Shown: one piece after another, positions 16,003 through 23,787 of the stretch
Numbering within the stretch: position 1 is the first letter of the stretch
Layout: every line of letters starts with the position of its first letter
Assembly (NCBI GenBank): GCA_910579055.1
Contig: CAJTSU010000037.1
Span: 1 to 25,183 of the forward strand
DNA length: 25,183 nucleotides
Origin: an uncultured Mailhella sp.
Lineage (GTDB): Bacteria; Desulfobacterota; Desulfovibrionia; Desulfovibrionales; Desulfovibrionaceae
Reading direction: 5' to 3'
Position numbers and translations under genes: made by a program
The notes under the pieces: model-generated
The model's input: the letters and a program-made list of their open reading frames with translations, nothing else
Told to the model about the DNA's origin: nothing
Databases searched by the model: none

Positions 16003-16221
16003 TTATATTCCCGCCTTAACAGCTATATCTTCAATTGTATTCATAGATGTATAGTCAGACATTGATGTCTTTACACCAAACGTTCTATCAAGGAAGGCCA
16101 TAGTCGACATTATAGCCAAAGAATCCCATTCAGAAAGTTCACCTAGTACCGTATCAAACGAAAGCTTATCTTCTGTTTGTAAAACATCCTGCATTTCAAT
16201 AAGAAACTCATCACGCGTCAT
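16003..16221 (-). CDS. Acyl carrier protein (first of two)
   Basis: Small acidic protein of 72 residues with the phosphopantetheine attachment site EWDSLAIMST (serine 34), where the family usually has DSL. AAGGAG is 8 bases before the ATG. It differs clearly from the second carrier protein, so the pair is not a recent duplication. It is followed without a gap by the SDR and the NeuD-like acyltransferase, which suggests that the three act together on an acyl group. Confidence 0.87.
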   Translation of the reverse strand: MTRDEFLIEMQDVLQTEDKLSFDTVLGELSEWDSLAIMSTMAFLDRTFGVKTSMSDYTSMNTIEDIAVKAGI

Positions 16222-16344
16222 TATGTATTCTCCTTGTTGTAATTACATTATAAAAATCAGTAGATAATACTATATATTATTAATTTATTCCATGTATATT
16301 CTCTGTATAATTATTTTGGTGATAACAAAAGAAATAATCATTCA
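16222..16344 (-). other. AT-rich gap between aminotransferase and carrier protein
   Basis: There is a 123-bp non-coding gap, the only sizeable break between 17412 and 5734 in the minus-strand gene run. It is AT-rich and could hold an internal promoter, but no single site stands out. Confidence 0.3.
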
Positions 16345-17412
16345 TTATAACACCTCACATATGTTTCTTACTATTGCATATTTCAGCCCGACATAAAGCG
16401 GAAAGCAAGCGATACGTGAGGAGATATCCTCTGACACAGGGCATTGGTCCGTTTTTTCAATATATGGCAGTATATTTAGACTAGGATAAAAGTATCGACG
16501 CGGATAGACATTAATCCGTGCCAGCCGCTCAAACGCTGCCAGCAGTTCTTTCTCACTTTCAAACAGCACAGGATAATACGCATAGTTGTATTCCAGTCCT
16601 TCCTGTTTTTTCGGGCGGCGCAGCTTGCCTTCAAGTAGGAAATCATAGAGTTCGGAAATACGCTTCCTCTCTGCAACGATTTCTCCGATGTGCTCCAGGT
16701 TTGCCAACCCCATAGCCGCATTGAACTCATCCTGTTTGGCATTGATTCCCAACATGATATGATTATCTCCCACATGTCCGAATCTTTTCATGAGTTCCAA
16801 CTTTTCGAATGTCTCCCTGTCGTTTACGATGCAGCCCCCCCCTTCTATCGTATGGAATAGCTTGGTCGCATGAAATGATAATGTGGAAATATCTCCATAG
16901 GAACAAAGGGAATGCCCTTTATATTTGGATCCAAATGTATGTGCAGCATCATATATAACATTTAAATTATATTTTTTTGCAATTTCTTCTATTTTTTTAA
17001 CATTGCATGCATAACCAAATACATGAACAGGCATGATTGCTTGCGTTTTTTCTGTAATTTTTTCTTCTATTTTATCAGGATCAATTGTAAAATTTTCACA
17101 TTCTATATCAACAAATACCGGCTTACATCGTTCCCATAAGATACTTGAGACTGTTGCCACATATGAAAATGGGGTAGTTATAACCTCACCATTACTTATA
17201 TTCAATGACTTAAGAGCTAACTGAAGAGCAATTGTTCCATTGGTTACATAACTAAAATTATCAACATTTAAAAAATAACGAATTTTTTCCGTTAACAGTT
17301 TGGAAAAAGGTCCTTCATTTGTCAAAATACAATTATCAAAAATCTCGGAAACATATTTAAAAAAGTCTTCTCTTGGAGGCAAATATGACTTAGTGACATA
17401 AATTTTTTCCAT
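16345..17412 (-). CDS. VioA/WecE-like sugar-nucleotide 4-aminotransferase (DegT family)
   Basis: PLP-dependent aminotransferase of about 355 residues. The PLP lysine is K184 in SFHATKLFHTIEGGG and the ring-contacting aspartate is D155 in IYDAAHTFGS; VTKSYLPP near the start and the FHATKLFHTIEGG form are typical of dTDP-4-keto-6-deoxy-hexose 4-aminotransferases such as VioA. Substrate supply would fit rmlA, divergently encoded beside it, but the needed rmlB is not in this window. I prefer the ATG at 17412, with AAGGGG 7 bases upstream, over a TTG at 17418. The gene has an internal composition shift: about 29% GC in its 5' part (16921-17400) and about 45% in its 3' part (16381-16920), by hand count. 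Confidence 0.87.
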   Translation of the reverse strand: MEKIYVTKSYLPPREDFFKYVSEIFDNCILTNEGPFSKLLTEKIRYFLNVDNFSYVTNGTIALQLALKSLNISNGEVITTPFSYVATVSSILWERCKPVFVDIECENFTIDPDKIEEKITEKTQAIMPVHVFGYACNVKKIEEIAKKYNLNVIYDAAHTFGSKYKGHSLCSYGDISTLSFHATKLFHTIEGGGCIVNDRETFEKLELMKRFGHVGDNHIMLGINAKQDEFNAAMGLANLEHIGEIVAERKRISELYDFLLEGKLRRPKKQEGLEYNYAYYPVLFESEKELLAAFERLARINVYPRRYFYPSLNILPYIEKTDQCPVSEDISSRIACFPLYVGLKYAIVRNICEVL

Positions 17413-17418
17413 TACCAA

Positions 17419-17918
17419 ACCCCTTTGGTAAAACTAAAATACTCAATATTAAAAATACAGTCCTACCATATTTTTATAAATTTTCCCCATATATTGTGGC
17501 TTGGAAAAATTTTCTTTGTTAAATATTACAGCTCATTTAAAGTCAAGTTCCAATATTTTTATATTTTAATAAAAAATAATAAATTAATATATATGGATTA
17601 TCCACATAAAACTCTTAATTTTTAATTTATTTCATATATTTTTGTGTAAATTTTATATATTTTTCTAAAAATTATTTATATGTAATATAATAATACCATA
17701 CATCACTCTTATATAACTACATAATACATATTATAATATGAAATATTAATCTTATATTTTTAAAAAAATATCATATTATAGTCTTAAAAATTTTCAACTC
17801 AGGATTCACAACTTTATTTAAATGAGATAGGATACTACCCACAGGTTTTCCTTTTTACCTAAAAACAGAAATAACCCCATGTAATTCAACACATTAAGTG
17901 TATCTATAGGGTAAAAAC
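17419..17918. other. Very AT-rich divergent intergenic region
   Basis: About 500 bp with no convincing gene between the divergently transcribed aminotransferase operon and rmlA. The two operons presumably start here. A plus-strand promoter candidate is listed separately. On the minus strand a TTGACT at 17541-17546 (read on that strand) is a weak -35 candidate, without a good -10 at standard spacing. No JUMPstart/ops element (GGCGGTAG) was found by eye. Confidence 0.5.
17805..17833 (+). promoter_or_regulatory. Candidate sigma-70 promoter for rmlA
   Basis: TTCACA and TAGGAT are separated by 17 bases, matching the consensus at 5 of 6 and 4 of 6 positions. Transcription would start near 17840, leaving a leader of about 80 bases before the rmlA ATG. 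The surrounding AT-rich DNA makes chance matches likely. Confidence 0.35.
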
Positions 17919-18812
17919 ATGCAAAACTGGATCGGCATCATTCTGGCCGGAGGCTCCGGCACACGGCTCTACCCGCTGACGAAAAGCGTCAGCAAGCAGC
18001 TCATGGGCATTTATGACAAGCCCATGATCTATTACCCGCTTGCCACGTTAATGCAGGCAGGGTTAAAAGAAATCGCGATCATTTCCACGCCCGAGCATCT
18101 GCCCCTGTATCAGGAACTGCTTGGCGACGGGTCACAGTGGGGCTGCGTTTTTCATTACGTCATCCAGCCCAGGCCGGAAGGGTTGGCGCAAGCCTTTCTG
18201 CTCACGGAAGATTTTATCAGGGGCAAGCATACTTGCCTCATTCTGGGGGACAATGTATTTTTCGGCGCGGGGATGCAGGAGCTTCTTGACGCAGCCATGG
18301 CGCGGGACAAAGGCGCGACGGTATTCGGTTATCATGTCAGTGATCCGGAACGGTATGGCGTCGTTGAGTTCGATGAAACCAAGCGCGTCCTCAGCATTGA
18401 GGAAAAGCCGGAGTTTCCCAAATCGAACTACGCAGTGACCGGACTTTACTTTTATGATGAAACCGTGCTGGACGTGGCGAAATCCATTCGGCCTTCAGCA
18501 CGCGGCGAACTGGAAATAACAGATGTGAACAATGTCTATCTTTCCAGGAACGCGCTTAATGTGGAAATAATGGGACGGGGCATAGCGTGGCTGGACACGG
18601 GAACGCACGATTCTCTGCTGGAAGCCAGCTCTTTTGTTCAGGCCGTGGAAAAAAGACAGGGGCTGAAAATCGCCTGCCTTGAAGAAATTGCCTGGCGCAA
18701 GGGATATATTTCCGCAGACGATGTGCGCCGTCTGGCGGCGCCCATGGCAAAAAACGATTACGGCCAATACCTTTATGAATTGGTCGATACAGGGGCAGGA
18801 CGATGGAAATAG
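17919..18812 (+). CDS. rmlA: RmlA, glucose-1-phosphate thymidylyltransferase
   Basis: Makes dTDP-glucose from dTTP and glucose-1-phosphate, the first step to dTDP-deoxysugars. The nucleotide-binding signature GGSGTRLYPLT is at residues 11-21, followed by KQLMGIYDKPMIYYPL, LGDNVFFG (about 109-116), the EEKP motif and GIAWLDTGTHDSL; 297 residues is the normal length. An AGGG sits 7 bases before the ATG. It overlaps rmlC by 10 bases. Its GC content is that of the chromosome, unlike the AT-rich DNA just upstream. Confidence 0.97.
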   Translation: MQNWIGIILAGGSGTRLYPLTKSVSKQLMGIYDKPMIYYPLATLMQAGLKEIAIISTPEHLPLYQELLGDGSQWGCVFHYVIQPRPEGLAQAFLLTEDFIRGKHTCLILGDNVFFGAGMQELLDAAMARDKGATVFGYHVSDPERYGVVEFDETKRVLSIEEKPEFPKSNYAVTGLYFYDETVLDVAKSIRPSARGELEITDVNNVYLSRNALNVEIMGRGIAWLDTGTHDSLLEASSFVQAVEKRQGLKIACLEEIAWRKGYISADDVRRLAAPMAKNDYGQYLYELVDTGAGRWK

Positions 18813-19348
18813 TAAAAACTCCCATAGCAGGCGTTGTCGTGATTAAACCAAAAGTCTTCGGCGACGCGCGCGGCTATTTTGTGGAAACATGGCATGAAGA
18901 ACGCTATGTCAAAGCGGGGTTGAACTGCCGTTTCGTACAGGATAATCATTCCACCTCGCGCCGCAACGTAGTACGCGGGTTGCACTACCAGAAGGCGTTT
19001 GCCCAGGGCAAGCTGGTCAGCGTTTCCCTTGGGAATGTCTTTGATGTAGCTGTCGACATCCGCCCCGGTTCTCCCACCTTCGGCAAGTGGTATGGATGTG
19101 AGCTGTCCGCCGACAATCAGCACCAGTTATGGATAGCTCCCGGTCTTGCTCACGGCTTCGCCGTGCTCAGTGAACTTGCACACTTCCATTACAAGTGTAC
19201 CGAATATTACCATCCTGAAGTTGAAGCCTGCCTGCGCTGGGATGATCCGGAACTGGGCATCGTCTGGCCGGTGGAAAAACCGATCCTTTCCGAAAAGGAC
19301 AAGAACGGCATGAGCTTTGCCGAGTACCGTGCGGCTCACGAGAGATAA
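18803..19348 (+). CDS. rmlC: RmlC, dTDP-4-dehydrorhamnose 3,5-epimerase
   Basis: Cupin-fold epimerase that acts on dTDP-4-keto-6-deoxyglucose to give the L-rhamnose precursor. GLHYQ carries the catalytic base H61, CTEYYHPE the catalytic tyrosine region (about Y135), and VDIRPGSPTFGKW and WDDPELGIVWP are family motifs. The length of 181 residues is normal. These features fit a true 3,5-epimerase rather than an FdtA-type ketoisomerase. The start lies inside the rmlA end. rmlB and rmlD are not present in the window, so they must be elsewhere for rhamnose to be made. Confidence 0.95.
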   Translation: MEIVKTPIAGVVVIKPKVFGDARGYFVETWHEERYVKAGLNCRFVQDNHSTSRRNVVRGLHYQKAFAQGKLVSVSLGNVFDVAVDIRPGSPTFGKWYGCELSADNQHQLWIAPGLAHGFAVLSELAHFHYKCTEYYHPEVEACLRWDDPELGIVWPVEKPILSEKDKNGMSFAEYRAAHER

Positions 19349-19405
19349 CTTCTGTCCATGCCACACACACTTTTCCGCAATGAAGGTTCATCGTCAGGAG
19401 TAGCT

Positions 19406-20269
19406 GTGCCCAAAATCTCCGTTCTCATGCCCGTGTACAACACCTCTGAAGCTCACCTTCGCCAGGCCATGGAAAGTATTCTGAATCAGACATTCACGGA
19501 CTTCGAATTTCTCATTCTCAATGACGCATCCCCTGACCCCTCTGTGGAAACGGTCATCAAGTCCTATGATGATCCGCGTATATCTTATGTCGTCAATGAA
19601 AGAAATCTCGGAATTTCAGGCTCGCGCAACAAGCTGATGGACATGGCTCGCGGCGAATACTTTGCGGTTATGGATCATGACGACATTTCCCTGCCGGAAC
19701 GTCTGGAAAAAGAAGCCGCTTATCTGGACGCCCACCCCGATGTCGGCCTTGTCTGCTGTCAGGTGGGCAATATCGGCAACAGCCGAGTAACGGATCTGCC
19801 GCTGGAAGATATCGCCCTGAAAGAGTCCCTGCTTATTGACTGTATTTTGGTGCATCCGGCATGTATGCTTCGCAAAAGCATCCTTGAAGTACATGGCATC
19901 CGATATGAAGCGTTTTTCTCGCCCAATGAAGATCATGCTTTGTTCTGCCGGATGATTCCGCACACAAAATTCGCGGCATTGCCGGATGTCCTGTTTCTCT
20001 ACCGGGCATGGGAGGGCAATACCTCACATTGCAAAGCCAGACAGATGGAAGCGGCGAAATATGGCATTCTTGAATTCGCACGCAGGGAAAACCCTGAACT
20101 GTGGGCAATGAGCCGGATGTTTATTGAGGAAAGAACCCGCATCAAGCTCTTTGATATTTTTCCTCTTTTTTCTGTTCGCGCGTCCGGCCGCAAAAAGGTA
20201 TTCTACCTTTTTGATCTGCTCCCGCTCCTGTCTTTCAAAAAACGTCATCCCAAGTACAGGAAAAGCTGA
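19406..20269 (+). CDS. Family 2 glycosyltransferase
   Basis: Inverting GT-A glycosyltransferase of 287 residues from a GTG start, chosen because AGGAG lies 5 bases before it and because the protein then begins with the family-typical VPKISVLMPVYNTSE; the frame is also open from an ATG at 19358. NDAS (39-42) and the metal-binding DHDD (90-93) are present. No membrane segment is evident. It follows rmlC by 57 bases, so rhamnose or another dTDP-sugar could be the donor, but this cannot be read from the sequence. Confidence 0.9.
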   Translation: MPKISVLMPVYNTSEAHLRQAMESILNQTFTDFEFLILNDASPDPSVETVIKSYDDPRISYVVNERNLGISGSRNKLMDMARGEYFAVMDHDDISLPERLEKEAAYLDAHPDVGLVCCQVGNIGNSRVTDLPLEDIALKESLLIDCILVHPACMLRKSILEVHGIRYEAFFSPNEDHALFCRMIPHTKFAALPDVLFLYRAWEGNTSHCKARQMEAAKYGILEFARRENPELWAMSRMFIEERTRIKLFDIFPLFSVRASGRKKVFYLFDLLPLLSFKKRHPKYRKS

Positions 20270-20298
20270 CCTGCCGCCTTCGCTTCATTTCAGAAAAT

Positions 20299-20327
20299 TT
20301 GACAGAACAGCTCCATCTTTTTAAATT
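20299..20327 (+). promoter_or_regulatory. Candidate sigma-70 promoter for the ABC exporter
   Basis: A perfect -35 box TTGACA is followed after 17 bases by TAAATT (4 of 6). Transcription would start near 20334, giving a leader of about 180 bases. The region right after holds a small hairpin CCGCC/GGCGG at 20333-20337 and 20345-20349. Confidence 0.5.
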
Positions 20328-20514
20328 ATCTTCCGCCGCTTGCTGGCGGCCATAAACAGGAAGCCGAATCCCGCCGCTTCTTCCATTGTTCACCAAGCGT
20401 TTTTTTACCCCGCCAGCCCCTTGCTGTGGGCGAGGCCGCTTGTGCGTTCCTATCCCGTTCCCCTCCGGCTGTTTTGTACATTAGTCCCCATGCCCTCCAT
20501 ATCAGCAGGAAACC

Positions 20515-22362
20515 ATGACCAAACCAGATATAAAAAAAGCCGTTCTTGCCAATCAATTTATCGTCAACTATCGCCGCATGTGGCCTTTTGTGCGGCCCAT
20601 ATGGCTCCCGGCTCTCCTGTCCGTTCTGATCACCATTCCCATCGGCTCGCTTGACGCCGCCATCGCCCTGTTCCTGAAGCCGTATACGGACGTGGTCGTC
20701 GTGGGCAAGGACATGTCCTCACCGTGGTATATTCCTGTTCTGATTGTTTCCTTCACCACCGTGCAGGGGCTGCTCAACTTCATTTCCGCCTATACCAGCA
20801 CCTGGGTGGGCGGCAAGCTGACCATGGCATTGAAGCAAAAGCTTTACTCAAAGCTTATCTGGCTTGAACCGGCGTACTTTGACCAATCCACCTCCGGAGA
20901 AATCATTTTCCGCTTCAACGGCGATGCGGATATTGCCTGTGCGGGTCTGATTTCCAACCTCAAGAGTTTCCTGACCCGTATTTTCTCCTCCATCGCCCTC
21001 ATCGGCGTACTGTTCTATAATTCATGGCAGCTTTCCATTATGGCCATCATCATTTTGGTGATAGCGGTCGCACCTCTGACAAAGGTCAAGCAGCTGCTGA
21101 AGAGCCTGGTTTCAAAGAATGTCGTTTCCGTAACCGCCATCAATACAACCTACAATGAAACCTTTGCGGGCAACAAAACCATCACCGCATATAATCTTCA
21201 GGAGTACCAACGCACCCGCTTTTTCGACATTCTTGAAAACGTGTTTCAGCTTTCTCTGGCCATGACCCGGCGCACGGCATGGCTTTCGCCCTTCATGCAT
21301 ATCGTCGTATCCATAGGGCTGGGGCTGGCCGTGGCGCTCGGCAGCTGGCTTATTGTCAACGGCAGCATTTCCTCGGGCAACTTCGTTTCGTTCATCACCG
21401 CCCTGCTCATGCTTTACACGCCATTAAAAAGCGTCGGGAACAATGCCGTTGCCGTGCAAAATTCCTTCCTGGCCATTGAACGCATTTTCGATATTCTTGA
21501 CCGCCCCGCGTCGCTTCTGGAACGCGAAGACGCGCAAGAGCTTCTCTGTGTGCAATCAAACATCCGCTTCGAGAAGGTCGGTTTTTCCTACCAGCCTGAT
21601 CGCCCTGTGCTTCAGGATATCAATCTGGACGTCAGGGTCGGTGAAACCGTCGCGCTGGTCGGCAATTCCGGTGGGGGGAAAAGTACGCTGGTCAGCCTGC
21701 TGCCGCGCTTCTACGATGTGACGGAAGGAGCGATAACGATCGACGGCAGGGACATCCGTGACTATACGCTGCAATCCCTGCGCGCGAATATTTCCGTGGT
21801 TTTTCAGGACAATTTCCTGTTTGCGGGCACTATCCGGGAAAACATTGTGCTCGGCGATCCGGACGCCACGGACGACGACATTGCCCGCGCGCTGGATTGC
21901 GCCTATCTTACCGACTTCATCGCCTCCCTGCCTGACGGCATCAATACCGAAATCGGCGAACGCGGCATCCTGCTTTCCGGCGGACAGAAACAGCGCGTGG
22001 CCATTGCCCGGGCCTTTCTGAAGAACGCCCCCATCGTGGTGCTGGATGAAGCCACCTCCGCGCTGGACAACAAATCCGAACGGGTGGTGCAGCAAGCCAT
22101 TGACAACCTGATGAAAGACAAGACCGTGTTCGTCATCGCGCACCGCCTGTCCACCATTCGCAACGCCGACCGTATCGCCGTGATCAGTGAGGGCCGCCTT
22201 GCCGAACTGGGCACGCACGATGAACTGATAGCCTTGCCCGACGGCATTTACCGCCGTCTGTATGAAATGCAGTTCAAAACGCCCCCCGCGCTTCCTTCCG
22301 CTCCCGCGGCGGAAGAACATGGAGAAAGCCCGCATTCTTCCTCTCCTTCCGTGCAGGTTTAA
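20515..22362 (+). CDS. msbA: MsbA-type lipid A/glycolipid ABC exporter
   Basis: Half-size ABC exporter of 615 residues in the inner membrane. About six hydrophobic segments fall in the first 310 residues. The nucleotide-binding domain follows: Walker A GNSGGGKST (from G383), signature LSGGQKQR (from L487), Walker B IVVLDEA (D511, E512), D-loop SALD and H-loop H543 in IAHRLST. This is the arrangement of MsbA, which flips lipid A-core across the inner membrane; related exporters move other lipids or peptides. AGGA lies 4 bases before the ATG. Placement beside polysaccharide genes fits a lipopolysaccharide role, but paralogues of similar form exist, so the substrate is inferred. Confidence 0.88.
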   Translation: MTKPDIKKAVLANQFIVNYRRMWPFVRPIWLPALLSVLITIPIGSLDAAIALFLKPYTDVVVVGKDMSSPWYIPVLIVSFTTVQGLLNFISAYTSTWVGGKLTMALKQKLYSKLIWLEPAYFDQSTSGEIIFRFNGDADIACAGLISNLKSFLTRIFSSIALIGVLFYNSWQLSIMAIIILVIAVAPLTKVKQLLKSLVSKNVVSVTAINTTYNETFAGNKTITAYNLQEYQRTRFFDILENVFQLSLAMTRRTAWLSPFMHIVVSIGLGLAVALGSWLIVNGSISSGNFVSFITALLMLYTPLKSVGNNAVAVQNSFLAIERIFDILDRPASLLEREDAQELLCVQSNIRFEKVGFSYQPDRPVLQDINLDVRVGETVALVGNSGGGKSTLVSLLPRFYDVTEGAITIDGRDIRDYTLQSLRANISVVFQDNFLFAGTIRENIVLGDPDATDDDIARALDCAYLTDFIASLPDGINTEIGERGILLSGGQKQRVAIARAFLKNAPIVVLDEATSALDNKSERVVQQAIDNLMKDKTVFVIAHRLSTIRNADRIAVISEGRLAELGTHDELIALPDGIYRRLYEMQFKTPPALPSAPAAEEHGESPHSSSPSVQV

Positions 22363-22363
22363 C

Positions 22364-23047
22364 ATGTCTCGTTCTTCTCTCCATCGCTCCGTCCTGCTCT
22401 GGGACATGGACGGCACCCTGCTCGACAGCTCCGAAGGCATCCTCGGCTGCGTGCGCCGCACAGTCCGGGAACTGGGCCTGCCGCCCGTTCCCGAAGACCG
22501 CATTCAGGAATTTATCGGCCCCCCGCTCCAGCATTCCTTCCATCATCTGTGCGGCCTGCCGGAGGCCGAAGCGCAGCGCGCCACCGACATCTATCGTTCG
22601 CACTACGCTGTCGACGGCATAGGCAGAGCACGGGTATATGATGGTCTGTTTGACGTGCTGGAGCAAAGCGCGGCCATGGGGATACGCCACGCCGTAGCCA
22701 CCAACAAGAAACAGGATGCGGCAGAGGAAGTCTGCCGTATCTTCGGGCTGGATCGCTTTATCCGTGTCGTGCGGGGCAACAATACGGAAGGCAACCGAAA
22801 AAAATCGGACATGATGCTGGAATGCCTGCGACTATTCGATACTGCACGCGAAAACGCGCTGATGATCGGCGACAGCCCCTTTGACTCCCGCGGTGCGGAA
22901 GAAGCGGGCATTGATTTCCTGGCCGCGATGTACGGCTTCGGTTTCAAAAGCGCGGCCGACCTTGCCGGAACAGCTCATATCGGCATGGTGCGCGCTCCAG
23001 CGGAAATCATGTCGTTTCTGAAAAGAAAAGGCTCTGTTCCAGAATAG
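22364..23047 (+). CDS. HAD-superfamily phosphatase (Gph/PGP-like)
   Basis: Haloacid-dehalogenase-type phosphatase of 227 residues. Motif I DMDGTLLDSS gives nucleophile D14 and acid D16; the cap domain follows; ATNKK is motif II; the motif III lysine lies in NRKKSDMMLE; MIGDSPFDSRGA is motif IV. This order and length match phosphoglycolate phosphatase-like enzymes, though the substrate may differ. The start follows the ABC exporter stop by one base, so they are co-transcribed. Confidence 0.9.
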   Translation: MSRSSLHRSVLLWDMDGTLLDSSEGILGCVRRTVRELGLPPVPEDRIQEFIGPPLQHSFHHLCGLPEAEAQRATDIYRSHYAVDGIGRARVYDGLFDVLEQSAAMGIRHAVATNKKQDAAEEVCRIFGLDRFIRVVRGNNTEGNRKKSDMMLECLRLFDTARENALMIGDSPFDSRGAEEAGIDFLAAMYGFGFKSAADLAGTAHIGMVRAPAEIMSFLKRKGSVPE

Positions 23048-23174
23048 TGTTGAACATAACCCTGATAAAAATACACGCCTCGCGCAGCGCTGCCAACACG
23101 GTTCGGTTCCGTGACAGAGCCAAAGAAAATAAGCGCCGGCACACTGATTTCCCGTGTTCGGGGGCCGCTCCGAG

Positions 23175-23204
23175 TTGACAGTACCGAAAGCCGAGTGCTA
23201 GAAA
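23175..23204 (+). promoter_or_regulatory. Candidate sigma-70 promoter with extended -10
   Basis: A perfect TTGACA is followed after 18 bases by TAGAAA, with TGC directly before it as an extended -10. It would give a leader of about 50 bases for the 127-residue protein gene, whose start has AAGGAG at a 6-base spacing. Confidence 0.5.
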
Positions 23205-23264
23205 CGACTCAGAGATTTTAACCGCTTTGCCGTCCGGCCCACAGGCCTTACCAAGGAGAAGATC

Positions 23265-23648
23265 ATGACGGAATCGGCTGCCGATACGATGGAAAACGTC
23301 GCCCTGACGCTCGACAATGGCGCCGTTCTGGATTTCCGAGGAAGGCTTTTTTCCGAGGCGTCCTGGTTTGATGAAGACAGCGGCGTGCTTACCCATCAGA
23401 AGCTCTACGTCACCGACGAACATGAGCAGGTGTACTCTGTCGCCAGCGGTGCCGGAAGATCGCGCAGTCGCCGCGCCTACCGCATTGCGGTTCAGGGCGA
23501 CTCCTGCTCCGTCACGGACGGCAAGTCTGAAATGACCCTGCCCTTCGACATGCTCATGCTGGCTGTGCGTTCCATGTGCGGGCTGGATGAAAACGCCACG
23601 CCGTCTCTGGAACTGGTGGAAGAGACGCTGCGCGCCGCCAACTGCTGA
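23265..23648 (+). CDS. Conserved-looking small protein of unknown function
   Basis: I do not recognise this 127-residue protein. It has no signal peptide, no membrane segment and no cysteine cluster (two cysteines mid-late and one at the C-terminus). The composition is mildly acidic with a basic patch RSRSRRAYRI in the middle; short alternating hydrophobic stretches suggest beta structure, then helices. A good AAGGAG site and its own promoter candidate upstream, chromosome-like GC and a terminator-like hairpin downstream support a real, separately transcribed gene. Confidence 0.75.
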   Translation: MTESAADTMENVALTLDNGAVLDFRGRLFSEASWFDEDSGVLTHQKLYVTDEHEQVYSVASGAGRSRSRRAYRIAVQGDSCSVTDGKSEMTLPFDMLMLAVRSMCGLDENATPSLELVEETLRAANC

Positions 23649-23682
23649 CTCTCGACTTTCCCGGATTCATACGCATATTGTG

Positions 23683-23704
23683 AGGGCGGTCGCAAGGCCG
23701 CCCT
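23683..23704 (+). terminator. Terminator-like hairpin
   Basis: A 7-bp perfect stem AGGGCGG/CCGCCCT with an 8-base loop follows the unknown gene by about 35 bases. The downstream T content is weak (TTATT), so efficiency is uncertain. Confidence 0.45.
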
Positions 23705-23787
23705 TATTCGTGGCAAAACACTCCCGGCCCTTGCGGGAAAAATGAATCTTTCCCTGACTGAACCCTGGTACCCGAAAAGGACACCTC

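Noticed and set aside
17419..17918. JUMPstart/ops antitermination element
   Set aside because: No GGCGGTAG-like core was found by eye on either strand in this region.
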